Positions 21,529-34,500 of a DNA stretch of 64,000 nt are shown piece by piece. Made by a program: the position numbers and the translations under genes. Numbering within the stretch: the stretch's first letter is position 1; each line of letters begins with the position of its first letter. The stretch covers positions 52,805,986-52,869,985 of the forward strand of contig CAMZMU010000040.1 of the NCBI GenBank assembly GCA_947311845.1. The letters run 5' to 3'. The DNA comes from Poa pratensis. Lineage: Eukaryota > Streptophyta > Magnoliopsida > Poales > Poaceae. Below the pieces are notes generated by a model that did not search any database, was not told the origin of the DNA, and worked only from the letters and a program-made list of their open reading frames with translations.

Positions 21529-21720
21529 TTTTTTTTTTTTTTTTGAAACAAGGCAAAAGCTTTGCCTATTTCATTGATTAAGATTAAGAAGAGTTTTAGG
21601 TTATAACTACAACAAGCCCAAAAGCTTGGATTTTGTTTGGGAAATGATGGAGAATAATTTACAGGACTTGCCACAACTCACAAAAGGAGCGATTATGCGT
21701 TTTGAGTTGAAGAGGGATGT
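21529..21720 (-). mobile_element. Possible retroposon 3' end with poly(A), minus strand
   Basis: A run of 16 T (21529-21544) is followed by GAAACAAGGCAAAAGCTTTG and CATTGATT-type sequence. Read on the minus strand this is a 3' tail ending in GCAAAGCTTTTGCCTTGTTTC plus poly(A), a layout seen at the 3' ends of Triticeae non-LTR elements. The upstream part carries no readable coding sequence and no target duplication was found, so the call is tentative. Confidence 0.4.
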
Positions 21721-24679
21721 TGGGAAATCCATTTGTGGAATGTGCATTGGTGACCCTGTCGCCGTACGCATAGCCTTTCCCGGCTTGTCCCCTTGCCGGC
21801 CGCTGGAATCACATCATCATTCATGGGCACGCGACGTGCCCCCCATGGCTCTCGATCTCCTTTTGGCGGGTGGGGTGGGGTTGCGTCCACGACGCTGCTG
21901 CTGGTGCACAGGGCAGCTCCAACTAATCCCGGCCCGGTGCACCGCCGGGCAATAATTCGACTTCGGGTAGCCGACGTGTGCCCGACTACTGTGCTGTGGA
22001 GCAGCGAAATTGACGAGAAAGAAAAAAATGGTGTCGCTTTCGTGTAAGGTTCTAGGTACCTTTGTAGTTGGAGAAGCTGATAGCACGATCTAGTGGTACA
22101 CCTAGATAACATAAGCCGCATAATGCTCTTCTTTGAGCTGGAGTGATTTTTTTTCTTTTCGAAAAGACCAACCGAATTATTAATCATCATGACGTGCCCA
22201 CGGACAAGGTCTGGACTAGATTAAATCCATGCAACTAAATGCATACTAGTTTTGGGCAAAGACACACGACTTATTTTATCTAGTGCACATAGATAAACCA
22301 TACATATCAAGTATAGTCAAAACCAATATGACTATCGCTCCCCATGCCCAGAGAACCCCCAAATGTCCCAAATGAGGACCAACAACTTTTATATTCTATA
22401 AGTTTATATACATGTGCTTACCTAGTCATACACGAGAACCTACATTTATGAATTTATTTATCTCACAGTACGCTTCAGAGGTCTCTACCATGATATTAAT
22501 AATATTAAAATAAAGTTGAACACACATGTGTGCATACACGCATACAAATAAACACCCTATAAGTTGTGTAAATATGAAAATAATTCATGGCGAATCTTTT
22601 ATACCAAAAGGTTTAAATTAGCATGGCACAATATTTATTGATAGATATTGGAATAGTATAATAAAGAATGATATATTTAATACTAGCAACATTAAAATGT
22701 GGTTTAATATGATAAGTGATTGATAGAAAACTATGTGTATTAAGATTATACTTCGATAAAAGTAATTTTAAAATAAGTATAGAATTTCAGTACAAATATA
22801 TTTATTTAAATTTGCCTCAGGTCCACTCCTGGAGGCTTTTCGTGCCTGCTTTAGCTGGAGTGATATGGTACACTTCTTTTATATCAAAATGAACATTTCA
22901 TTGGGTGAGCAATGTTTTAGAACGTCGTGTGACCAAGTCCTTTCTATAAATAGAAGGGCAAAAAGCATACACACCCTCGCATCGTGTCTACTCGGGTCGG
23001 ACATCTTTCGGTTCATGAGTGTACGTTTTTTCTCTTTTGTATATTCTTTTATCTTGTATGAACACCTCATGGTCTCGATAATAGAGAAGGGAAGTGATAC
23101 ATTCGGTAGAAACACGAAAATCAAGGTTAACCAAACAACTCATGGGCAGGCCACCAACAAGTCCTTTTTTAACATGTAAATTTATGTTGAAACTTTTATA
23201 AATCAGTTTAAGGAATAAAAGGGGCTCTTCTTAGATAAAAATGTTTTTTTTTAAACGTCTATCCACATGGACTTTGCTCCAACTAGATTGAGCATGAAAT
23301 CCAAGGACCTTGAGTGACCACAAAGCCGAAGGGCTAGAGCAAACAAATCAATCACTAGAGACAGCTTTGTTAAAATTCATGTGTAAGAGAAAAATCTTCA
23401 GGTACATCTATATAAAATTTCACCGATATGAATAAATATGCATACACCTAAAATTATTTCCATATGTTATAAAATGGTGTTTCCTATATATAATAAAAAT
23501 GTTTATACAAATATAAATTATGCCCATGATACGGAAAAAAGTTGATACATATCAAAACTAATTTTCAAAATATCTTGAAATCACTTCTATGCATTATAAC
23601 AAAAGAAATAAAATTAATCATTAAAATAAAGAACGAAGGACAATAAACATGAAATAAAAAATATATGTATTCACCAAAATGATACATGCATTTGCCAAAA
23701 AAAAGGGAAAAGAGAGAAGTAAAAAACGAATGAAAAGTAAATGATTAAAACAGAGAAAAATCGGAGCATAAAAGTCAGCTGAAAAAGATAATAAAATAAC
23801 AAAAAGGAATTTCAGGAAACACCGAAAGGAGAACCAAAAAGAAAATGCTTCGAAAAAAAAGAACAAAAGAAAAGAGGACAACCGGACGGCAACAGAAAAA
23901 CGAAAACCGGCCGGAAGCCTAGAACGCTCTTAGGGCTCAAACAAAAAAGTTGCGGCATACAAATGGGCCAGCCCGTTCGTGCGAAGGCCGCATGCAGCGA
24001 GAACGGGACGTGACGCGCGGCCCATATCAGCCTTCTTGTACCCCGCACCTCCCTCGGCCCAGCTGCGCGAGGGCTCACTCTCTCTCAGGCTCCTCAGCAC
24101 ATGGTGCGACGCGACGACCTCCCTCTAGGTCACAACGGTGACCTGGTCAGCGATGTCGACGCCGCACTTGCACCTACTAGTCTACTACTACCAGTACAGT
24201 GCTATGCGAGAATCAGCAAAATGGCCGCGCGCGTTCACTCTGCGCGGTCGGGTCAAACGCCGCAAGGTCAGAACACTACTCCATTAGATATGAACGTTTG
24301 AGCGAGCGTCGCTCTCCATCCATGTCGCATTCACTTGGAAATCTCATCGATCGAGCTTCCCAGATGTCGACCGCGTTTCCTAAACTACCACGGAGTGTAT
24401 TCAGTCGTAAGCTACGTGCTGCAGTGTCCATGTCGGCAAGTTGATCAGAGGTTTTGCACCGAGCAAAGAGAAACGTAGGAAATGGATAATCTTTGAGCCA
24501 TCACTGAAAATCCCTCTAGTGATGCATGTCCACGTACACGAATTAACAACCAACTCTCTGAAAAATTCATCTATGGATGGTGGCAAAAAACTAAAAAGAA
24601 AATTCACACCATGCACGCAGCACGCATGAGTTCCGAAGCGTCGCAGCTAGCGCGCCATCGATCGCCATGAATCCCGTCA
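21721..24679. other. Intergenic region, mostly AT-rich, no gene supported
   Basis: I found no domain-bearing frame in this 3-kb stretch. 22200-23900 is strongly AT-rich; 21750-21990 and 23940-24300 are GC-richer islands without recognisable products. The words 'agctggagtga' occur at about 22136 and 22852. The short open frames here look like chance. Confidence 0.5.
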
Positions 24680-25657
24680 TCACCGTGACCTCTTCTTCTT
24701 CTTCCAGAGGTAGATCACGAGCGAGAACCCGTCGCCGCCGTCCTGCAGCGCGGCCTCCTCCGCGGTGGCCCACTCGGCCACCGTCGCCACGCTGGCTCCC
24801 GACGACGACGCCGCGGACGTCGACGCCACCGACACCGTCGGGGACGAGTCCGAGCCTGACCGGAACGGGCCCCCCCTCCACGATCCCCTGTCGCCGCTCT
24901 CGGCCCTGAAAGAACTCTGCGTCAGCGCGAGCGTGCCCACGTCCTCGTCCGCGTCGCCCGCCGCGGGGTTCGAGTTCGCGCCGTCGGGGTCGTCGAACCG
25001 GAGTACGAAGACGGCGGCGGCGTCCGGGGCGAAGAGCCAGCCCTGGAGGTCCCACGTGACGCGGACGGCGCGGCCGCCGCAGCGCGGGAGGTCCAGCCTC
25101 TCGCTGCCGCGGAACTTCCACCGGAGGCGCCGGACCTGGAGGGCCCGCTCGCCGTCAACGGCCACCCACATCGCCGCCCCCTCCACGGCGACGGACACCT
25201 CGTGCTCCTCGCCCGCCACGCTCACGGAGGTCGTGTACGCGCCGCCGGAGCCGGCGGGCACAGCGTTCTCGCGGCGCGACAGGAGGATGCCCGCGGACGC
25301 CGGCGGCGCGAGGTCGCCCACGGCCAGGGCGAGCTCGCCGTCGACCGTCACGTGGACGGAGTACCCGGACAGCGGCTCCGGCCGGCGCGGCGCGTGGCGG
25401 GCGCGCGACAGGTCCCAGGAGAACGCGACGGAGTGGCCGGACGACGTGGAGAAGCGCTTGGACCCGCGCCGCCGCCACGGGAGCCACGGCAGGAGCACGA
25501 AGCGCGCGGGCGCGGCGGCGAGGCTGATGTCCGCGGTCAGGACGAGGCCCAGCGCGGCGCGGGACCACGTCAGGTTGATCGAACCGAGGTGCGTCCAGTA
25601 GACGGACGTCGCCTGGGAGGAGTCGTCCCGGCCGCCGGCGAAGCAGGAGAGCGGCAT
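24680..25657 (-). CDS. DUF868 family protein
   Basis: A 325-aa single-exon protein on the minus strand, matching the plant-specific DUF868 family (usually about 300-330 aa; molecular function unknown). Family features in order: N-terminal TSVYWTHLGSINLTWSRAALG (about 18-38); KRFSTSSGHSVAFSWDLSRAR (about 67-87); PEPLSGYSVHVTVDGELALAVGDL (about 93-116); YTTSVSVAGEEHEVSVAVEG; MWVAVDGERALQVRRLRWKFRGSERL (about 162-187); and VRVTWDLQGWLF followed by AVFVLRFDD. The C-terminus is Ser/Ala-rich and ends in a basic WKKKKRSR, which could act as a nuclear signal. No frame breaks. Start MPLSCFAGG at 25657 is the first ATG before the conserved block. The 278-codon open frame on the other strand is a GC-driven shadow. 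No expression data can be inferred. Confidence 0.9.
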   Translation of the reverse strand: MPLSCFAGGRDDSSQATSVYWTHLGSINLTWSRAALGLVLTADISLAAAPARFVLLPWLPWRRRGSKRFSTSSGHSVAFSWDLSRARHAPRRPEPLSGYSVHVTVDGELALAVGDLAPPASAGILLSRRENAVPAGSGGAYTTSVSVAGEEHEVSVAVEGAAMWVAVDGERALQVRRLRWKFRGSERLDLPRCGGRAVRVTWDLQGWLFAPDAAAVFVLRFDDPDGANSNPAAGDADEDVGTLALTQSSFRAESGDRGSWRGGPFRSGSDSSPTVSVASTSAASSSGASVATVAEWATAEEAALQDGGDGFSLVIYLWKKKKRSR

Positions 25658-26226
25658 CGGGAACGCGCGCTGGCGCAGGACGCGGCAACGGCGGATTGGT
25701 TTCGTTTTTTGTGTGGGCGACTTGGGGGAGATGGTGCGCCAGTGCGTACGTGGCGGCGACTTGATGGGAAAGGGAGCCTGCGATGGTTGACGGGATTTGT
25801 TTCCATTTGTTTTTGAGTTTCTGTGGCCCGTACGGCACTCGACTGTGTCGTGTTTTTTCCTTCTGATATTATATTCAGACCTTCCAAAATACTGGACATG
25901 GTGTTTTGACTCGTGGCCTGGGTCTAGACATACTCTTTATGAAAATGTATTTTAAGTATATTTTAGAATGTCAAAATTTTAAACAAAAAATTAGTGGTAC
26001 ATCTAGACATTTTATGTTCGCACAAAAGAGTTTCACAGAATAAAGATATTTTGTTGTCTGCGCAAAAAATAAAAAATGTCACATACCAAGTCATTTTGAA
26101 GCACGAGATTTTGTCTTTTTACAGAGCACACAAAAATGTCATTTTCCGCGAAACTTGTATACCAACAAAAATGGTTTGACAGTTTTAACATTGAAATACG
26201 GTTTTAGGTAGTGGGATCATATGCTC
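25658..26226. other. Upstream region of the DUF868 gene
   Basis: On the minus strand GAATATAATATC near 25865-25878 could serve as a TATA element for the DUF868 gene, about 210 bp upstream of its ATG; weak evidence. 25930-26220 is AT-rich with no gene. Confidence 0.35.
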
Positions 26227-26491
26227 AGACTAGTCACAATGGGGAGTAACTTAGCCTAGTAACATGCATATGTTACCACTCTAAATTACTATGTCCATAG
26301 TGGAGAGTAACATGTGTGTAGTGTCATATTTAATAGGTTATACACTCATCTTGCCTTGAAATGTGTGATGTTATGATAACATAGCTAGTTACCACAACCA
26401 TCTCTCTCCTCATTAATTACCTGCCACATCAGATTTTTTGCCTATGTGGCACTGATGTTACTCCTATGTTAGTCCCCATTGTGACTAGTCT
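26227..26491. mobile_element. MITE with ~19-bp terminal inverted repeats
   Basis: 265 bp. It starts AGACTAGTCACAATGGGGA and ends with the reverse complement, TCCCCATTGTGACTAGTCT. Sub-terminal words (GGGAGTAAC / GTTACTCC) are also inverted. This is a common Triticeae small inverted-repeat element, possibly PIF/Harbinger-like, but I cannot see a clean 3-bp target duplication, so the superfamily is not fixed. Confidence 0.85.
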
Positions 26492-26609
26492 CATACTATC
26501 CTTCCGCCAGAACATGGATCTGCAGCGAGGTATGACCCAGGCTGCTTTTGCTTTGTTCGGTCAATTTTCGTCAGTGTGAACAATGGTGCGCAAGTTTCAT
26601 GAGCCCTTT

Positions 26610-26935
26610 ATTCTGAAAAAGTCCAAAATCATATTTTGAAATTTACAAATAAACTAAAAAAAATCCTAGGATGTAGAATATGGTGTAATCTTTCAACGTG
26701 TAAAATCTCAATTAGAGAAATCGTATATTTTAGTCCCTATAAAAATGACAAAATGTGACATTTGAAAGTAGTGAACATTGTGAAATTTCAACTCTCCAAA
26801 ATCCGTCAGATATTTTTTATATCCAGAATATGAATTATTTGGAGTTGAGATTTTACATGTTAGTATAATGCATATCATTTTTTAAAACTTTTAAAAACTT
26901 TGAAATATGATTTTCAAAAATTTCAAAATAAAAGA
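26610..26935. repeat. Long imperfect inverted repeat (MITE-like)
   Basis: The left arm (about 26610-26720: CCAAAATCATATTTTGAAAT ... GTAAAATCTCAA) is roughly the reverse complement of the right arm (about 26840-26935: TTGAGATTTTAC ... GAAATATGATTTTC). The whole can fold into a diverged hairpin. No coding sequence. The family is not recognised. Confidence 0.6.
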
Positions 26936-27270
26936 CACCCTGGTACTCGGCCTGCATTTGTGGTTTCCGCAATTTGTGTGTCTAACTTCAGCTGCAAGGG
27001 GGGAAATAATTATAATTTTGGGATGAAAACAGTCTATACATACATAGATTATTGCACAAAGTTATATATAATGATTATTCAAAAATACTAAATAAAACTA
27101 AACATACATGTCGGACAAATAGGCAGGAAAAAAATGAAGAACAATAGACCACATTCAAAGAATGAAAAATACCCTAATCCTAGACTAAAACCTTCATGAA
27201 GGGATCACCATAACATACTTTGATCAGTTGTCAAATTACCAAGTAATCTCGGCTAACAGATATGATAGGT
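26936..27270. other. AT-rich spacer, no feature seen
   Basis: About 330 bp before the nested retrotransposon block. No gene or repeat end identified. Confidence 0.45.
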
Positions 27271-27275
27271 GTGAC

Positions 27276-27852
27276 TATCGCAGCAGTGGAACATGGGGTT
27301 CCCTGATGCTGCCAAAGTGGGTCATCCGCTGGGGCCCACCAAGAAGATGGACAAGGCAAGGAGTCAAGTACAGCAGATGGGTTAGCCCATCTGCCCCAAG
27401 AACACCCGACTAGTTCGACAGCAAGGCTCCGCGGATAAGGACCAGGTGACCTTCCGGGGTCACCCCCTCGCCCGGAGAACCAGGCGGGATACCCGCGGGT
27501 CCGTGCGCCCGGCAGGAGGCTAGGCGCGCCCCCGGGTCCTCCATCCGTACCGCCGAGAGGATAAGATCGCCAGCTCGCTGGAAGCTGGTGGAAGACTTGG
27601 GCGCCAAGATGAAGGCCGCGCCCTGGTGACGTTGCCACGAGCGCAGTTGGTGGGGCGGACAGGCTTTGTCCGTCCCACCTTTTCCAAGGGCGGACGACCA
27701 CGCCGCCCTCCGGAGAACGCTTGGAGGAGAGGACGCCACGTCTCCTCCAAGCACCGCCGAGGGGTTTTCCCGCCAAGACCCTTCACGCCTCTCGCGTGCC
27801 CATGTCGGATCCCCTTAGCCTATAAAAGGAGGACCATGGCACCGAGGAGGGA
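27276..27852 (+). repeat. Tat element 5' LTR, first part
   Basis: Matches 60274 to about 60852 of the 3' LTR with scattered substitutions and indels. Cut by the chromodomain gypsy insertion; continues at 40921. Confidence 0.95.
27821..27828 (+). promoter_or_regulatory. TATA box of the Tat 5' LTR
   Basis: TATAAAAG in the context CCTTAGCCTATAAAAGGAGG. The 3' LTR has TATAAGAG at the same place (about 60819). The chromodomain element is inserted about 25-30 bp downstream, where transcription would be expected to start. Confidence 0.75.
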
Positions 27853-30800
27853 TGTAGCGCCCCGACCGCTTAACTATACAGAGATGTCGTGTGTCACCGG
27901 TTAGGCGATACAACCGGAGGTTACGGGTTTACCACTCCCCGGCCAAAACCTTTGGCAGGCGTTGCTCGGAATGGATCATCGGCAACGCAACACCCCGATT
28001 GATGCCCTAACACAGGCACAACTATCAATGCATAATAGAGAGATCAAGACTTGTAGAACAACTGGCACATCACAGACTCTACGACTCAAAACATTATAGT
28101 TCAACTCTTATAATAGAGAAAGATAGCAAATATTACAACCAGAGGTCACAGACCCAACAGTACATCATGCGGAAGCGAATTAAGTTGTTCTAAACAATAA
28201 GATCCAAATTATGGCCTAAGAGGTCTAGATAAACATTCCAGCGCCAGCTGTTCCGGGATGTTCCAAGCTGCCACCTGGGAACCCCAGACTACTTGTCGAC
28301 GTCCACATAGAACCCACCTTCAATGTCGGTGAAGTCCTCCACTGAAATCAAATAAACAACGTTGAGTTCGACGAACTCTGCAAGATTATTAGAGCTACTA
28401 GCTCAATGATTGGCTTTCAAAGGTTTTATGGCTGTTTTGCGTAAAGCTGGTTTTCTTTATAAAAGACATCTGGCATCGACTAATCAGAATATTTTCAAAA
28501 GGGGATAAGAAGTCAACTCTTTTCTTTTGATCAACTTCATCAACAACCACCATCAATCACTTCACCTGTCTACCAAGGCACCTCCCCGAATCACCCTCGA
28601 GGAAGTCAACCTTGCATTCTTGTAGTACCTTTAGTACTCAGGTTTTAATCATTCCGTTCAAGTTTTCTATGGTCTCTGAATCCGGCACCAAGTCGTCCAT
28701 AACCGCGGACACGGCTTTTCGAAAAGATTTACCCTGCAGGGGCGTACAATGTTTGCCACGCGTACCGTCCGGCCCATTGCCTGAACATTAGCTCTCTTCC
28801 GTGGAAAGCCGGCTGAGTGGGAGCGGTTACGACTTCTCCCTCGCTTGAGACTAACCCAGGATCATCAGTGAGGACGGGACAGGTTCAGTGCCTCCAACAC
28901 CCTGCCCCGTGGCCACTCATTTTCCTAAACACCACCATCCTCATCCCAGTCCTGGCCACCGTCTTCACGCACGCGCAAATGGAAGCTCAAACTAGAGGTC
29001 CCTGGCTAGCCTCGCCCGAGTTATTTAGTCGATGGGGGTTCACTAGGCCCACGCATGGTAGCACGCTCAGTCTTGGCTCGAAGGCGAGAACTCGCACTTA
29101 GGCGGCGAGAACGAGACAACCCACCACATTCCCCGTGGCCTCTCATCCCCGCCTTTAAGCAGTTTACTAAATGTCACCAGAATTTTCCACCACATCCGGG
29201 CATCCCATCAACTGTTCCAACAATGAAACATCCACCGGACAACTAAGCATTTAACTAAGCATGGCTAAGCATATACATAGCAGGTATAAGTAACTCAGGC
29301 CAACACTTCAATCCTAGGGATAATAGGAAGGATATAGGTAATGGCAACAGGTATCTAATGCATCTAGTAGGATACTCTAATCCAAGCAAAAGACATTTCG
29401 AACCGAATGCAATATTATAGTGGAGAAAATATTTGCGGAAACATAGGAGGAGACATGCTCAGAGGGGGGATTATGCTTGCCTTGTTCAGGGGGCTGGTAA
29501 TACGGGTCGTCGGGGTATTGCGGTGGAACCCCGACTGCTTGATCTATCGATGCATAAAAACACCGGAAAGACATAATCAATAACCACACAAGCAAAACAG
29601 GTGCAATGCACAAATACATGATGGCATGACATTTTAATGCACTGTATTTTAACTAACAAGTTAAATGGGGTGCAAGGAATATTTCTAATAACAAAAACAA
29701 TTAAACCCCATAATTACTTAATGCTTTTCCTAACCTTTAGATAAATACAGTACTGATATTTTGTTTAATTATGCATGCAAAGGATGTTACTGGACAGTGC
29801 TTACTTTTCTGAGAATTTTGATATATTACACGCAATTTTCTGAAATACCAATAAAAAGTTATTGCATTTATAACATCCAATTTAAATCTGCCATCTTAGC
29901 AAATCATTTTAAACAACACTAAAACTAATTATCCCGGTTTGGAAAAATGGTGAAACATGAAGTAGATTAATTGTTGAACATTTGATAGGTCAAACATAAT
30001 TTTTGGATCAATATTCAAAAAGTTATGGATTTTCTAAAAAGTATTTCTTTTCTACAATTTTAGTTATTTTAATAAAACAGCAACTAAATTAATTTAGTTG
30101 GATGTGTGAGTTGTACCACCAGACACACTCTATTTTTCTGAACATTTTGGTACATTATTTGTAATTTTCGGACAAGTAGTTAATTAGTTATGGATTTTAC
30201 AAATTTATATTTGAATCTAGCTATTTATTTTATTTTCCAGAAATACCTCCGAATCGTTTTATACTCAGGGCTGTGCTAGCCACAGTCACAGACAGGCGGG
30301 GCCTAGGCCACGGTGGCGTCCACGTCGACGCGGGGGCCCACGGTCGCTTTGACCGCGTCGATGCCACGACCGCGGCGCGCGCGCGGGGTGACCGCGGACG
30401 AGGCGGCGCTCGGCTCCGGCGAAGGAGCTCGCGCGGGGATGAACTAGTGGGCGCATCCGACGCACACGAGTACGCGGAGGCTAGTGGCGGCGCTACGGAC
30501 CTAATGGTCGCCGGGAAATGCTCCGGCGACGAACTACGGCGGCGGCAAGCTACGGCTACGGCGGAGCTACGACTAATCGATGAACTAGCGAGAGAGAAGG
30601 AGGACGGAGATGTCCAGTAAGACCGTGAGCTCACCCTCGACGCGTGGGTAGGCTCGGATTGGACGGAGGTGGGCGTAGGCGACGGCGAGCTTGCTCGGAG
30701 TGCGGCGACCGGAGCGGAAGAAGATGGGGATGCTCCGCTCGATTCGCTACTCCCCGCTTCGATTCCTTCTGCACGGATGATCTCCAGGACTAGGCGGAGA

Positions 30801-31534
30801 AGGTGGTGCTCTTCGATCTACTCTGGGAGGCTTCAATCGACGGCGGCAGCGACGGCCACCATGGCTAGGGTTTCGAGCTCGGGAAGAAAACGAGAGAAAG
30901 AGAGCGAGCGAAAATATCTGGGGGAGAGAGAGAGCGAGTGAGCAGAGCGAGGAGCCCGGGCGTGCTCCTTATCCACTTCGCAGGGGAGAGGAGAGGAGGG
31001 GGACCCGGCGCGGTGCGACCATTTTACAGAAAACCCCCTGCCTGCTCCTTTCTTCTTTTTCTTTTATTTCCTTTTAAAGCCAGTAGCTTTTAGGGATTTA
31101 ATTGGGGCACTAAAACATTTTAGAAAATTATGAGAAAAATCAGGTAGCCTCCCCATATCAAGTAGAAGCTCCACAAAAATTGGTGGCTCAAACTAAAATG
31201 TTTTGCACCACTTTTGTTCATAGGGTTTGAATATGGTATTTTTCTTAAATAAAATTTATAACCCCTTTAGAAATTTTAAAGCAAGTTCAGAGTATTATTT
31301 TTTATCTCTTGGAACTTCCTTGACAAATATGGAATATCATTTGAACTTGTGTTTGTCATCAACATCCATAATTGAATTGAAGGGTTTGAAATCATTTGTT
31401 GGTTATGTTTTCATTTGTTTTTAAATCAATTGTTTCAACTTGATCTTTTCCTTAATAATGCCATGATGCATGAATGAAATGCAAAAGTGAAAATTATGTT
31501 CACAATTTAGGTTCACAAACTTGGGGCTATTACA
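27853..31534 (-). repeat. 3' LTR of the chromodomain gypsy element
   Basis: 3,682 bp. On the plus strand it begins TGTAGCGCCCCGACCGC and ends GGGGCTATTACA. It includes a GC-rich block (about 30270-30960) that in element orientation resembles a promoter and leader with CGAAACCCTAGCC. Confidence 0.93.
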
Positions 31535-31569
31535 ATTCTACCCCCTTACAGGAATCTCGTCCCGAGATT

Positions 31570-34500
31570 CTAAGATTGCGGAAAGAAATCAGGATACTCC
31601 TCACGAAGACTAGACTCCCTTTCCCAGGTTGCTTCCTCTTCGGAATGGTGAGACCACTGAATTTTTAGGAACTTGGTGGTCTTGTTACGAGTCTTCCATT
31701 CTGCTTCATCCAAGACACGAATAGGGTGCTCGCGTAAGTGAGATCCTCTTGGATATCCAGCTCCTCATGATTGACTCCATGAATACGATCTTTGAAACAA
31801 CGACGAAGTTGGGATACATGAAACACATCATGCACATCTGGGAAGTTGGCCGGTAACTCCAATTTATAAGAAAGATCTCCTCGCTTGGCCAGAACAGTGA
31901 AAGGGCCAATGTAGCGAGGGGCCAATTTTCCCTTGATCCCGAAGCGGCGAACGCCTCGAAGGGGAGAGACACGAGGTAGGCTTTATCACCAATTTCATAG
32001 TGAACCTCCTGATGATGCTTGTCATAGTAACTCTTCTGCCTAGACTGGGCAATCTTCAGATTCTCTCGTATGATTCTAACTTTCTCCTCAGCTTCATTCA
32101 TAATATCCGGACCAAAGAGTGCCCTCTCTCCAGTCTCGGACCAATTCAGCGGAGTTCGGCATTTTCTTCCATACAGAACCTCGAATGGGGCCATACCCAG
32201 ACTAGCTTGATAGCTATTGTTGTAGGAGAACTCCGCGAAGGGAAGATACTTCTCCCAACCCTTGCCAAAGAGATTACACATGCCCTTAGCATGTCCTCCA
32301 ACACTTGGTTCACCCTTTCAGTCTGACCATCAGTTTGAGGATGGAACGCGGTGCTGAAGTTGAGACAAGTTCCCATAGCTTCTTGGAAACTAGTCCAAAA
32401 CTTGGAGGTGAACAGGCTTCCACGATCGAGATTATCTTCTTGGGAACGCCGTGAAGTACGACGATCCTTGAAGCATACAGATCGGCCAACTTGGCAGCTG
32501 TGATGTCAACACGAACAGGGAGGAAGTGACCACTTTTGATAGTCGATCAATGATTACCCAAATGGCATCGTTTCCCTTGGGAGACTTCGGCAGACCAGTA
32601 ATGAAGTCCATACCAATTTCATCCCATTTCCACTCTGGGAGTGCAATAGGGCGAAGAGTGCCGGCAGGCCTTTGATGTTCAGCCTTTACCCGACGACAGG
32701 TGTCGCATTCAGCAACATACTTGGCGATTTCTCGTTTCATCCGAGTCCACCAGAATTGTTGTCGTAGGTCTTGGTACATTTTGGTACTACCGGGATGAAT
32801 AGAGAGAGTGAATCATGAGCTTCTTGGAGGATCAACTCCTTCATTTCCATTTCTTTGGCACTACTAGGCGGTTACCAAAGTAAACTACTCCAGATTCATC
32901 CACCGAGAAACATTTGGTCTTCCCGCTAGCAATGTTCTTCTTGATATTAAGAATACCCTTATCACGTTTTTGCGCCTCCTTTATCTGGTCTTCAAGAGTA
33001 GACTTGATCTCCAGATTTGCTAGATAGCCAGAGGGAACAATTTCCAGGTTCAAACGAGCGAACTCTTTACAAAGAGCAGGTTGAGCCTCCTCAACCATCA
33101 GGTTGTTGCAATAGGACTTCCGACTTAGCGCGTCAGCCACGACGTTGCTTTGCCGGGTTGATAGTTCAGACTCACATCATAGTCCTTGATTAACTCCAAC
33201 CAACGCCTCTGCCTGAGATTCAAATCTGGCTGGGTGAAGAGGTACTTCAGACTCTTATGATCCGAGAAAATCTCGCAACGGTTACCAAACAGGTATGGTC
33301 TCCACTGCTTCAGAGCATAAACAACCGCGGCAAGTTCTAGATCATGAGTTGGGTAGTTGTGCTCATGCGGCTTCAATTGGCGAGAAGCATATGCCACCAC
33401 ATGGCCCTCTTGCATTAATACACAGCCCAAGCCTTGCAGGGAGGCGTCACAGAAGACGACAAAATCCTTGCTGGTGTCCGGCAGGACGAGCACAGGAGCA
33501 GACGTGAGTTTGGCTTTCAGTGCTTGGAAGCTCTCTTCAGCTTTGTCCGTCCATGCAAACTTTTTATCCTTCTTGAGAAGGTCAGTCATGGGCTTGGCTA
33601 TCTTGGAGAAACCTTCGATGAATCGGCGGTAGTAACCCGCCAATCCGAGAAAGCTACGAATGTCCTTGACTGACATTGGAGTTTTCCAATCCAAAATGGA
33701 TTGAATCTTGTCGGGAATGACTGCCACACCATTAGCGATATCACATGACCAAGGAAGACAAGTTTATCCAACCAGAACTCACACTTGGAGAACTTGGCAT
33801 AAAGGCGGTGTTCTCGAAGTCGTGTCAGAACCAACCGAAGATGTTCTCATGCTCTTCATCGGTTTTGGAATAACGAGGATGTCATCGATGTAGATGACGA
33901 CAAACTTGTCGAGATAATCCATGAAGATGGAGTTCATGAGCCTCATGAAGGTAGCTGGAGCATTGGTGAGACCAAAGGACATGACGGTATACTCATATAG
34001 GCCATAGCGAGTAACAAATGCCGTCTTTGGGATATCCTCCTTTCTGATCTTGATCTGATGGTATCCTGACCTCAGATCCATCTTGGAGAATACTGTTGCA
34101 CCAGCTAACTGATCTAACAGATCATTGATCCGGGGAATAGGATACTTGTTCTTGATTGTCACCGCATTCAACGGCCTATAATCAGAGACCAAACGAGGAA
34201 CGGTAGAATCCCTCTTCTTGACGAAGAGTACCGGACAACCCCAAGGTGAACTGCTAGGCTGAATAAAATCCTTCGCTAACAGCTCATCGATTTGCTCTTT
34301 CAACAGAGCCAACTCTTCCACCGGCATACGGTAGGGTTTCTTGGAAATCGGAGCAGTACCTGGCATCAAATCTATGACAAACTCCACACTTCGATCAGGT
34401 GGCATGCCAGGCAATTCTTCCGGGAACACATCCGGGAAGTCACACACCACGTGTATTTCATGAATTTCAGGAGGGGACAAGCCTTCCATAAAGTAGAGGT

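Noticed and set aside
22865..23179. 104-codon frame and its antisense partner
   Set aside because: No similarity or codon signal; AT-rich intergenic context.
24765..25601. 278-codon plus-strand frame
   Set aside because: Exact antisense shadow of the DUF868 coding sequence; composition is Arg/Ser/Pro-rich.
30230..30634. Open frames in the chromodomain element LTR, repeated at 39592-39972
   Set aside because: Present in both copies only because the LTR is duplicated; no domain, low complexity.
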